Assembly: GCA_023400235.1 (NCBI GenBank)
Contig: JAEXFI010000028.1
Location: 1-31,887, forward strand
Reading direction: 5' to 3'
Length of the DNA stretch: 31,887 bases
Origin: Bacillota bacterium
GTDB taxonomy: Bacteria > Bacillota > Clostridia > Acetivibrionales > DSM-1351
Shown here: positions 8,017 through 15,209 of the stretch, piece by piece
Layout: each line of letters opens with the position of its first letter
Position numbering within the stretch: the first letter of the stretch is position 1
Made by a program: the position numbers and the translations under genes
Notes under the pieces: generated by a model
The model's input: only the letters and a program-made list of their open reading frames with translations
The model's database searches: none
Told to the model about the DNA's origin: nothing

Positions 8017-9816
8017 CTATTCCTCCTTAACATTACGCAAGGGTAGTGTAAGAGACACAAGAGTGCCTTTTTGCGGACTGCTGTTAATTTTTATTCCATA
8101 AGCTTCTCCATAAAATAATTTAATTCTTTGATTAATATTATAAAGTCCGATGCTGGAGGTGGATTTTTTATTTGGTTCATTAATGCTGCTGGTCAGCTCA
8201 TACAAAGCTTGCTTGTTCATGCCCAGGCCATTGTCCAGGATATCGATCAGCAAAAGTTCATCCCTTGTTTTTACTTCAATAACAATTCGTCCATTGGTTT
8301 CAGTGCCTTCAAGACCATGCAGGATGGCATTTTCCACTATTGGCTGCAGGAGGAGGGGAAGAATCTGGTAATCTTCCAGATTCATGTTATCCTCCACATT
8401 TAAGGTATAATTAACACGGTCATTAAATCTAAGTTTTTGTATTGTCAAATAGATTGAAATATAATCCAGTTCCTTTTTCAAGGTAGTTGATGAAGTGCCT
8501 GTATTTTCCAAAACATAATGCATGGATTTCCCCAAAAGCTTTATAACATTGGCTACATCCCGGTTTCCCTCTGTAAGTGCCTTCATGCGTATAGTCTCCA
8601 AGGTATTATATAAGAAATGAGGGTTTATTTGACTGGCTAACATTTTGAATTCCATTTTTTGCTGCTGGTTTTTCAAAACCTGTTCCTGTATTTTTGCTTC
8701 ATATATTCTGGCGTCCATCTGCTGTATGCTTTGAATCATCACCTTCAGATCAGCATACACCTCGGATATTTCATCTTCTCCTTTAAAATCGCTGATTATA
8801 AGGTAATCACCCGTGCTAACCTTATGCATCTCCCTGCGCAGGGTATTAATACGGGCACTGAACTTATTTGTAAACTGGTTGATCAATACTAGTGGCAGAG
8901 CAGAGGCAAAAACTATTGTGGCAGTACATATTAAGATTATATGATTTATGTCAGGTAAGGCCTCAAAGTCCAAAGTAGTTATGTATATCCGATCTTTGGA
9001 ACAGTAGGGCAGGAGAGTGGATATATTTGCAATGCTGTTTTTGTTTTCATAGATTAATTGTCCGGAGTATTGGTACTGACTTTTATCATAGTCAACAGTG
9101 ATTGGCAGGTAATTACTTGATAAATTCCGCTGGGTACTGAAAAAAACCGGATCTTTATTTACAGATACTGTGTTAAGCAGAGCTTTGTTCTGAATTCTAT
9201 TTTTCAAGTAATTATTACTGATTTTGATTACCATAACCGCATACTCTTTTGTTGAGATGACAGGTATCCTCCTGATGAGACATAGCTCTTGAGATGCGTG
9301 ATTCCAGTTGTCAATGGAGTATAAACTTTTCCAGGTAATATCAGCATGACTGATGGCGTGCTGATACCAGTCTTTTTTTTTAATATTTTCAGTAGCCGGT
9401 ATTATAGAAGCGTATTTATGTATAGTGGGATTTTCAGTATAAAGTTCAATGGTGGATATAAAAGTGTTTTTATTAATATAATTCTTTACCTTGGTATAAT
9501 TAATACAGCTTTTATCAGACTCCTGCTTGCTTTTATAACGGGTTGCAAGGAGCTCCTGCAAATATGTATCATTAAAAAATTCATCAGAGATATTGTAAAC
9601 TGAAGTTGTAACATCGAACATAATGGATTTTACGCGGGTGTTATCTGCTTCAACCTGATTCTGATAATGCTCCAATAATAAATTCCTGGCATATAATATC
9701 AAAAAAATCCCGATTATCAGGATGGGTATGATGATTGCACTAAAATATATGAAATATAATTGTTTTTTTACCTTTGTGCCCCGGAATACCTTGCTAAAAG
9801 AAGTTAATATTTTCAT
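8017..9816 (-). CDS. YesM-type sensor histidine kinase
   Basis: Membrane sensor, 599 aa, of the two-component pair. TM1 is around residues 19-43, followed by an extracellular sensor region of about 245 residues, then TM2 around 290-312 and a HAMP-like linker. The His_kinase (PF06580) phospho-acceptor His is near residue 400 in SQINPHFLYNTLE. The HATPase domain has an N-box (PIVENAILHGLEG) and G-box (DILDNGLGMN). ATG 9816 is chosen over ATG 9828 because GAGG lies six bases before 9816 and inside the longer reading. Kinases of this type typically sense extracellular sugars, often through the binding protein; the ligand here is unknown. Confidence 0.95.
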   Translation of the reverse strand: MKILTSFSKVFRGTKVKKQLYFIYFSAIIIPILIIGIFLILYARNLLLEHYQNQVEADNTRVKSIMFDVTTSVYNISDEFFNDTYLQELLATRYKSKQESDKSCINYTKVKNYINKNTFISTIELYTENPTIHKYASIIPATENIKKKDWYQHAISHADITWKSLYSIDNWNHASQELCLIRRIPVISTKEYAVMVIKISNNYLKNRIQNKALLNTVSVNKDPVFFSTQRNLSSNYLPITVDYDKSQYQYSGQLIYENKNSIANISTLLPYCSKDRIYITTLDFEALPDINHIILICTATIVFASALPLVLINQFTNKFSARINTLRREMHKVSTGDYLIISDFKGEDEISEVYADLKVMIQSIQQMDARIYEAKIQEQVLKNQQQKMEFKMLASQINPHFLYNTLETIRMKALTEGNRDVANVIKLLGKSMHYVLENTGTSSTTLKKELDYISIYLTIQKLRFNDRVNYTLNVEDNMNLEDYQILPLLLQPIVENAILHGLEGTETNGRIVIEVKTRDELLLIDILDNGLGMNKQALYELTSSINEPNKKSTSSIGLYNINQRIKLFYGEAYGIKINSSPQKGTLVSLTLPLRNVKEE

Positions 9817-9828
9817 AATAATCCTCAT

Positions 9829-9845
9829 TCACTGCTGTACAGTGA
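9829..9845 (-). promoter_or_regulatory. Small inverted repeat in the sensor-kinase leader
   Basis: TCACTG (9829-9834) and CAGTGA (9840-9845) form a perfect 6-bp hairpin with a 5-nt loop immediately upstream of the GAGG ribosome site of the sensor gene. It may be an operator or a small leader hairpin. Confidence 0.35.
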
Positions 9846-9878
9846 TACAAACAGTAATAATAACAATATACTTACCAC

Positions 9879-9908
9879 ATTATAGTAATAAAAACAAAAA
9901 ATAGTCAA
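9879..9908 (-). promoter_or_regulatory. Promoter of the YesM/YesN operon
   Basis: On the minus strand TTGACT (9908-9903) is followed after 18 bases by TATAAT (9884-9879). This is a near-consensus vegetative promoter and would start transcription about 55 bases upstream of the sensor ATG. Confidence 0.7.
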
Positions 9909-10016
9909 ACAAAACTTGATTGGATATCTGCTGGTTTATTTACGCCCTGCCTTTGCCGTTCTTTAGTTTATTATTGTTTAAAAACTCTGAAAATTAAAGT
10001 GTATTAACTAGAATAA

Positions 10017-10051
10017 TTGATGTATACTTGATTTGTTTTATATATTATAAT
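10017..10051 (+). promoter_or_regulatory. Probable activator-dependent promoter of the GH31 gene
   Basis: A perfect -10 TATAAT (10046-10051) lies 37 bases before the GH31 ATG, with no -35 of useful spacing. Instead a direct repeat TTGATG/TTGATT begins at 10017 and 10028, one helical turn apart; CTTGATT also occurs at 9915-9921. A good -10 without a -35, plus helically phased repeats, is what an AraC-type activator site would look like. Binding by the YesN protein is inference. Confidence 0.45.
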
Positions 10052-10087
10052 ACGCTTAGGTTTTAACGGAAAGGGGCGAGATTCGGT

Positions 10088-12433
10088 ATGAAATTCAGTA
10101 ATGGCTGCTGGCTACAAAAAGAAGGAACGGAATGCTTTACACCACAGCAGGTGTATTATTCTAAAGTTGAAAAGGAAAGTGTAACTCTTTGTGCACCTAC
10201 ATATCGGATTAATCATAGGGGTGATACTTTAGGCGGAGTAAATTTAACAATTAAAATTTCAGCTCCTATGCCTGAAGTTATCAGAGTCCAGACTTACCAT
10301 TACATGGGGGTTGCAGAAAAAAATCCGGAATTCGAATTATATTTTGATAAAAATGTTAGTATGCAGGTTGAAGAAGATGATAATGAAATCAGAATATCCA
10401 GCGGAAGCTTAAAATTGGTCATAACGAAACAAAACTGGTCCATGACTTATGAGAGAGACCTCGAATATCTGACCAAGAGCTCATGGAGAGACTTGGCGTA
10501 TATGAAGACAGACTGGAGAGGTCTGGCTTATGATGGCGGCGGAGATAATGATACCTATATGCGCCAGCAATTAAGCTTATCCGTTGGTGAATTGGTGTAT
10601 GGTCTAGGAGAGCGTTTTACTCCATTTGTTAAAAACGGACAGTCCGTTGACATATGGAATGCAGATGGTGGTACTTCCACAGAACAGTCCTATAAGAACA
10701 TTCCCTTCTATATTACTAATAAGGGTTACGGTGTACTTGTCAACCATCCGGAACAAGTTTCATTTGAAATTGGTACCGAGCAGGTAACAAAAGTAGAATT
10801 CAGTGTGGCCGGTGAAAGCTTGGATTACTTCTTTATAAATGGACCTACAATGAAAGAGGTATTAACCAGATATACAAATCTGACCGGCAAGCCGTCCTTG
10901 CCTGCGCCTTGGACATTCGGCCTATGGCTGTCCACCTCTTTTACGACAAATTACGATGAAGCAACTGTCACCAGCTTCGTAGACGGTATGCTTGAGCGGA
11001 AAATCCCTTTACGGGTATTTCACTTTGACTGCTTCTGGATGAAGGAATTCTGCTGGTCTGACTTTACCTGGGACAGCCGTGTATTCCCGGATCCTGTCGG
11101 TATGCTGAAACGCCTGAAAGAAAAAGGCTTGAAAATCTGCGTATGGATTAACCCATATATTGCACAGGAAGCCTCTCTGTTTAAAGAGGGTATGGAAGGC
11201 GGATACTTAATAAAACGCCCCAACGGAAACGTATGGCAATGGGATATGTGGCAGCCCGGTATGGCTATTGTTGACTTTACAAACCCGGAAGCCTGCAAAT
11301 GGTTTTGCCGTAAGCTGGAAGCATTATTGGATATGGGTGTTGACTGCTTTAAAACAGACTTCGGTGAGAGAATTCCAACGGATGTAGTTTATCATGACGG
11401 CTCTGATCCTGTTAAAATGCATAACTACTATACATACTTGTATAATAAGACGGTTTATGATTTATTGGAGAAAAAACGCGGTAAAGGTGAAGCTGTATTG
11501 TTTGCAAGATCAGCAACTGTCGGCGGACAGAAATTCCCTGTTCACTGGGGTGGAGACTGCTGGTCGGATTATGAATCTATGGAAGAGAGTCTGCGGGGAG
11601 GTCTTTCGCTGATGATGTCAGGTTTCGGTTATTGGAGCCATGACATTGGCGGCTTTGAACATACTTCAACTCCTGATGTCTATAAACGGTGGGCGGCGTT
11701 TGGATTATTATCCTCCCACAGCCGTCTTCATGGAAGTACCTCATACCGGGTGCCGTGGGCTTATGATGAGGAAGCGGTGGATGTAGTATGTTTCTTTACC
11801 AGATTAAAAGCCGGCTTGATGCCGTACTTATATAAGACTGCTGTTGAAACCTCTGAAACAGGTATTCCCACAATGAGAAGCATGGTCCTTGAATTTACGG
11901 AAGACAAAAATTGTCAGTACCTGGATAAGCAGTACATGCTTGGTGACTCCATATTAGTTGCTCCTGTCTTTAATAAGGACAGCATAGCTGAATACTATTT
12001 GCCGGAAGGAACCTGGACAGACTTCTTTACAGGTGAAAAAAAGAACGGCTCTAAATGGATAACGGAGAAACACGGCTATTTAAGTATTCCTCTCATGATC
12101 AGAGAAAATTCTATTGTTGCAATTGGTTATTCTGATGATAAGGCTGATTATGATTATGCGGCTGATGTTCAATTAAGAGTATATGAATTAGGAGAGAATG
12201 GAGCAGCAGAAACTGTTGTATACGGCATGGACGGTGCAAAAGACCTGGAAATATCCATTTTGAAGAAAGATAAAGATATTAATATAAAAGTTAAAGCAAA
12301 GAAAGCTTACAGTATCCGATTTGTAAATCAAATAATTACAGAGGCTGCAAATGCTGATGCGGAGACTGAAGGGAAGGATACTGTTCTTAAGCCTCATATG
12401 GGGGTGGCTGAAATTACCTGTAAAATAAATTAG
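10088..12433 (+). CDS. yicI: GH31 alpha-xylosidase, YicI type
   Basis: Intracellular retaining glycosidase, 781 aa, predicted to release alpha-linked xylose from isoprimeverose and xyloglucan oligosaccharides. It has an N-terminal beta-sandwich from MKFSNGCWLQ, then a TIM barrel. The nucleophile Asp424 is in KTDFGERIPTDV, and the acid/base Asp490 in HWGGDCWSDYESM. The KTDFGERIPTDV...DGSDPVKMHNYY stretch closely follows E. coli YicI, separating it from maltase-type GH31 enzymes. Beta-sandwich domains close the protein. Length equals YicI (about 770). The start follows a purine-rich AAGGGGCGAG. The next gene is a GH3 enzyme, supporting stepwise xyloglucan oligosaccharide hydrolysis. Confidence 0.93.
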   Translation: MKFSNGCWLQKEGTECFTPQQVYYSKVEKESVTLCAPTYRINHRGDTLGGVNLTIKISAPMPEVIRVQTYHYMGVAEKNPEFELYFDKNVSMQVEEDDNEIRISSGSLKLVITKQNWSMTYERDLEYLTKSSWRDLAYMKTDWRGLAYDGGGDNDTYMRQQLSLSVGELVYGLGERFTPFVKNGQSVDIWNADGGTSTEQSYKNIPFYITNKGYGVLVNHPEQVSFEIGTEQVTKVEFSVAGESLDYFFINGPTMKEVLTRYTNLTGKPSLPAPWTFGLWLSTSFTTNYDEATVTSFVDGMLERKIPLRVFHFDCFWMKEFCWSDFTWDSRVFPDPVGMLKRLKEKGLKICVWINPYIAQEASLFKEGMEGGYLIKRPNGNVWQWDMWQPGMAIVDFTNPEACKWFCRKLEALLDMGVDCFKTDFGERIPTDVVYHDGSDPVKMHNYYTYLYNKTVYDLLEKKRGKGEAVLFARSATVGGQKFPVHWGGDCWSDYESMEESLRGGLSLMMSGFGYWSHDIGGFEHTSTPDVYKRWAAFGLLSSHSRLHGSTSYRVPWAYDEEAVDVVCFFTRLKAGLMPYLYKTAVETSETGIPTMRSMVLEFTEDKNCQYLDKQYMLGDSILVAPVFNKDSIAEYYLPEGTWTDFFTGEKKNGSKWITEKHGYLSIPLMIRENSIVAIGYSDDKADYDYAADVQLRVYELGENGAAETVVYGMDGAKDLEISILKKDKDINIKVKAKKAYSIRFVNQIITEAANADAETEGKDTVLKPHMGVAEITCKIN

Positions 12434-12467
12434 TCAGCAGTTTTTGCCGGGTATCTTGCAGGTTAAA

Positions 12468-12796
12468 TTAACCCGTTGTGCTAGTTAATAAAGCCATTAA
12501 GAGGCAAGTTTGCAATTCACGTGAGGACGACTTTAAAGAAATGCGCAGTATGATTTAAAGCTTTTGCTGAAATTGTAGGCTTTGGGCATGCTGCTTTAGC
12601 AGTTAAATTGACAGGACGTCAATTTAAGCAGCACCCGAGGCTTGGATGGCCGAGTTGCTGCGACGGCTAAAAAGGCATGACGAAAGGTATTACAATTTCG
12701 CAAAAGCGTTATATACAAGCATTTATTTGAAGCTTGTCCGGGAGTGAATAGCATTGTATTCTTGTTATCACATTCTCAATTAGCACAACGGGTTAA
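12468..12796. repeat. Nested-stem element of about 330 nt bounded by a 19-bp inverted repeat; structured RNA or MITE
   Basis: The ends TTAACCCGTTGTGCTAGTT (12468-12486) and its partner at 12778-12796 pair over 19 bp with one G-U. Inside, 12560-12577 pairs with 12691-12707 (17 bp, one bulged T). Within that lies a hairpin, TTAAATTGAC/GTCAATTTAA (12603-12612/12618-12627, loop AGGAC), on an outer GCTGC/GCAGC and GGG/CCC. Another is GCC-GA-GTTG-CTG-CGAC-GGC (12649-12667). ACAAGC/GCTTGT pairs further right. There is no open reading frame of note. The arms are too long and too nested for chance. It fills most of the 451-bp gap between two same-strand glycosidase genes. It may be a cis-acting RNA, a stand-alone RNA or a non-autonomous transposable element; no known family was recognised. 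Confidence 0.7.
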
Positions 12797-12884
12797 ATTA
12801 TTTTGATTTACTTGGAATACATGCCATAAGTTAATGTAGACTTCCTTTAATAATTTTATACGTGGCTTGTATATGGAGGCAGGT

Positions 12885-15044
12885 ATGGTTGAAAAAAACA
12901 TAGAAAGTTTATTGAAGCAGCTGACCCTCGATGAAAAAATAAGTATGATTCATGGTAATGGATTGTTTAGAACGGAGGGTGTAGAACGCTTGGGTATACC
13001 TCCGCTAAAAATGTCGGATGGGCCAATGGGGGTTCGCAATGAATTTGAAAATTCCTCGTGGAGAACCATTGGGCATTCTGATGACTATGTATCTTATCTT
13101 CCGTGTTACAGTGCCCTGGCAGCTACCTGGAACAGAGAACTGGCATACAGGCTTGGAATAGTACTGGGAGAGGAAGCAAGAGGCCGTGGGAAGGATGTTA
13201 TCCTTGCACCGGGCATTAACATTATGAGAAGCCCTGCCTGCGGAAGAAATTTTGAGTATATGAGCGAAGACCCATATCTGACGGGAAAAACAGCAGTTCC
13301 ATTGATTAAGGGTATTCAAAAATCAGATGTAGCAGCCTGTGTAAAGCATTTTGCTGTAAATAACCAGGAAACCCAACGTTTATGGGTGGATGTTGAAGTA
13401 GATGACCGTGCATTATATGAAATCTATCTTCCAGCCTTTAAAGAGGCTGTCACAGAGGGTGACAGTTACTCGCTGATGGGGGCGTATAACCTGCTGCGGG
13501 GGGAACACTGCTGTCAGAGTAAGTTTTTGCTGAATAAAATCTTAAAAGAGCAATGGAAATATGCCGGATGTGTCATATCGGACTGGGCAGCGGTACATGA
13601 CACTAAGGCAGCGGCAGAAAGCGGGCTGGACATAGAAATGTCCGTGACAAATAACTTTGATGAATATTACCTGGCAGAACCCCTTAAATATGCAATTCAA
13701 AAGGGTGAGATAGATGAAGGTCACATAGATGAAAAAATCAGAAGAATTCTGCTTCTGATGGCAAAACTTAAAATAAATGAGCCGGAGCGTTGCAAGGGGG
13801 CTTATAATACACCTGAACACAGAAAAGAGATACTTGAGGTTGCAAGGGAGTCCATTGTTTTATTAAAGAATGAGGAAAACAGACTTCCATTAAAGCAGAG
13901 CAGCTTGAAAAAACTGCTGGTAATCGGGGATAACGCTGAGAAAATTCATTCAAATGGCGGTGGAAGTGCTGAAATAAAAGCCCTCTATGAGATTTCTCCA
14001 CTGATGGGTTTAAAGATGAAGCTGGGTGGCAATACAGAGGTAACCTTTACAAGAGGCTACTATGTGGAGCCAAAGGAAGAGAAAGGTGATACCAACTGGC
14101 AGGAAACCACTCTGGAGAATGTAGTTCAGGCCAAAAGAGAAGAAAAAATTGATCATGATTTAATAGCCAAAAGGCAGAAGCTTTTAGAGGAAGCAGTTGC
14201 CCTGGCAGAAGAAAGTGATGAAGTAATCATTATTGGCGGCCTGAACCATGACTATGATTCAGAAGGTCTTGACCGTCAGGATATGAAGCTTCCATACGAG
14301 CAGGATACCCTGATAAAGGAAGTTCTGAAGGTGAATCCGGATACTGTTGTAGTCATTATGTCAGGCTCCCCTGTGGAAACGGGTGAATGGATCGAAGCTG
14401 CAAAGGCAGTTGTATGGTACTCCTACGGAGGAATGGAAGGAGGCACTGCCTTGGCGGAAGTCCTGCTTGGAGAGGTTAATCCCAGCGGCAAGCTTCCCAT
14501 GACCTTTCCCAAGAAATTAAGTGATTGTTCTGCTCATTCAATCGGTGAATTTCCCGGCGGGAAAACAGTTTCATATCTTGAGGGTATATTTGTAGGCTAC
14601 CGTTACTATGACAAGTATAAAGTAGAACCGCAGTTTTGCTTTGGACATGGACTATCCTATTCCACCTTTGCTTATAATGCTATGGACGTTGAAGTTGAAG
14701 AAGCGGAGGAGGTCAGGGTTACTGTCAAATGCCAGGTCTCAAATACAGGTGACTGCATAGGAGCAGAAGCAGTACAGCTGTACGTAGCCTGCAGGAATTC
14801 ATCTGACAAACATTCTCCGGAACGGCCGGTACAGGAATTAAAGCAGTACACCAAAGTTTCAGTGGAGCCTCAACAAACGCAAAAAATTGAGTTCGTACTT
14901 GATAAAACTGCCTTTGGCTACTATGACGTGAATATAAAACAATTTAAAGCAGAAGCAGGGCTTTATGATATACGTATCGGAAGCTCTTCAGGAGATATCC
15001 GGTTAATCAGCTCAGTAGAGCTAAAGCAGGAATATTACTATTGA
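12885..15044 (+). CDS. GH3 beta-glucosidase with fibronectin-III-like C-terminus
   Basis: Intracellular enzyme of 719 aa that removes terminal beta-glucosyl residues from cello- or xyloglucan-type oligosaccharides. The N-terminal barrel contains KHFAVNNQE; nucleophile Asp233 is in VISDWAAVHD. The (alpha/beta)6 sandwich domain supplies the probable acid/base Glu460 in DSEGLDRQDMKLP. A fibronectin-III-like domain (about 590-715) includes NTGDCIGAEAVQLYV and ends in YDIRIGSSSGDIRL. No signal peptide is visible. ATG 12885 is preferred over TTG 12867 because GGAGG (12875-12879) lies five bases before it. The gap from the GH31 gene is occupied by the nested-stem element. GH3 specificity cannot be fixed from sequence; beta-xylosidase is the main alternative. 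Confidence 0.92.
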   Translation: MVEKNIESLLKQLTLDEKISMIHGNGLFRTEGVERLGIPPLKMSDGPMGVRNEFENSSWRTIGHSDDYVSYLPCYSALAATWNRELAYRLGIVLGEEARGRGKDVILAPGINIMRSPACGRNFEYMSEDPYLTGKTAVPLIKGIQKSDVAACVKHFAVNNQETQRLWVDVEVDDRALYEIYLPAFKEAVTEGDSYSLMGAYNLLRGEHCCQSKFLLNKILKEQWKYAGCVISDWAAVHDTKAAAESGLDIEMSVTNNFDEYYLAEPLKYAIQKGEIDEGHIDEKIRRILLLMAKLKINEPERCKGAYNTPEHRKEILEVARESIVLLKNEENRLPLKQSSLKKLLVIGDNAEKIHSNGGGSAEIKALYEISPLMGLKMKLGGNTEVTFTRGYYVEPKEEKGDTNWQETTLENVVQAKREEKIDHDLIAKRQKLLEEAVALAEESDEVIIIGGLNHDYDSEGLDRQDMKLPYEQDTLIKEVLKVNPDTVVVIMSGSPVETGEWIEAAKAVVWYSYGGMEGGTALAEVLLGEVNPSGKLPMTFPKKLSDCSAHSIGEFPGGKTVSYLEGIFVGYRYYDKYKVEPQFCFGHGLSYSTFAYNAMDVEVEEAEEVRVTVKCQVSNTGDCIGAEAVQLYVACRNSSDKHSPERPVQELKQYTKVSVEPQQTQKIEFVLDKTAFGYYDVNIKQFKAEAGLYDIRIGSSSGDIRLISSVELKQEYYY

Positions 15045-15133
15045 TATGCTCTAAACTTAATGAAAATACAATTGTGAAATAGAAAGATTTTGGTACTGCC
15101 GAACATATGAACAGGCCCTAAACCCGTTCATAT

Positions 15134-15174
15134 AGAGAACTGTCAGCCCCCCGTTCGGATTTTGACAGTTCTCT
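15134..15174. terminator. Bidirectional hairpin between convergent genes
   Basis: AGAGAACTGTCA (15134-15145) and TGACAGTTCTCT (15163-15174) form a perfect 12-bp stem with a 17-nt loop between the GH3 gene and the convergent permease gene. The T-tract is poor (GATTTATT). A second small inverted repeat, ATATGAAC/GTTCATAT, lies just before it. Confidence 0.65.
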
Positions 15175-15209
15175 GATTTATTACTCAGCCCATAAACAAT
15201 CCCATTTTG

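Noticed and set aside
12468..12796. Group I or group II intron
   Set aside because: No domain-V-like hairpin, conserved intron core or encoded maturase was seen; the outer stem is a simple inverted repeat.
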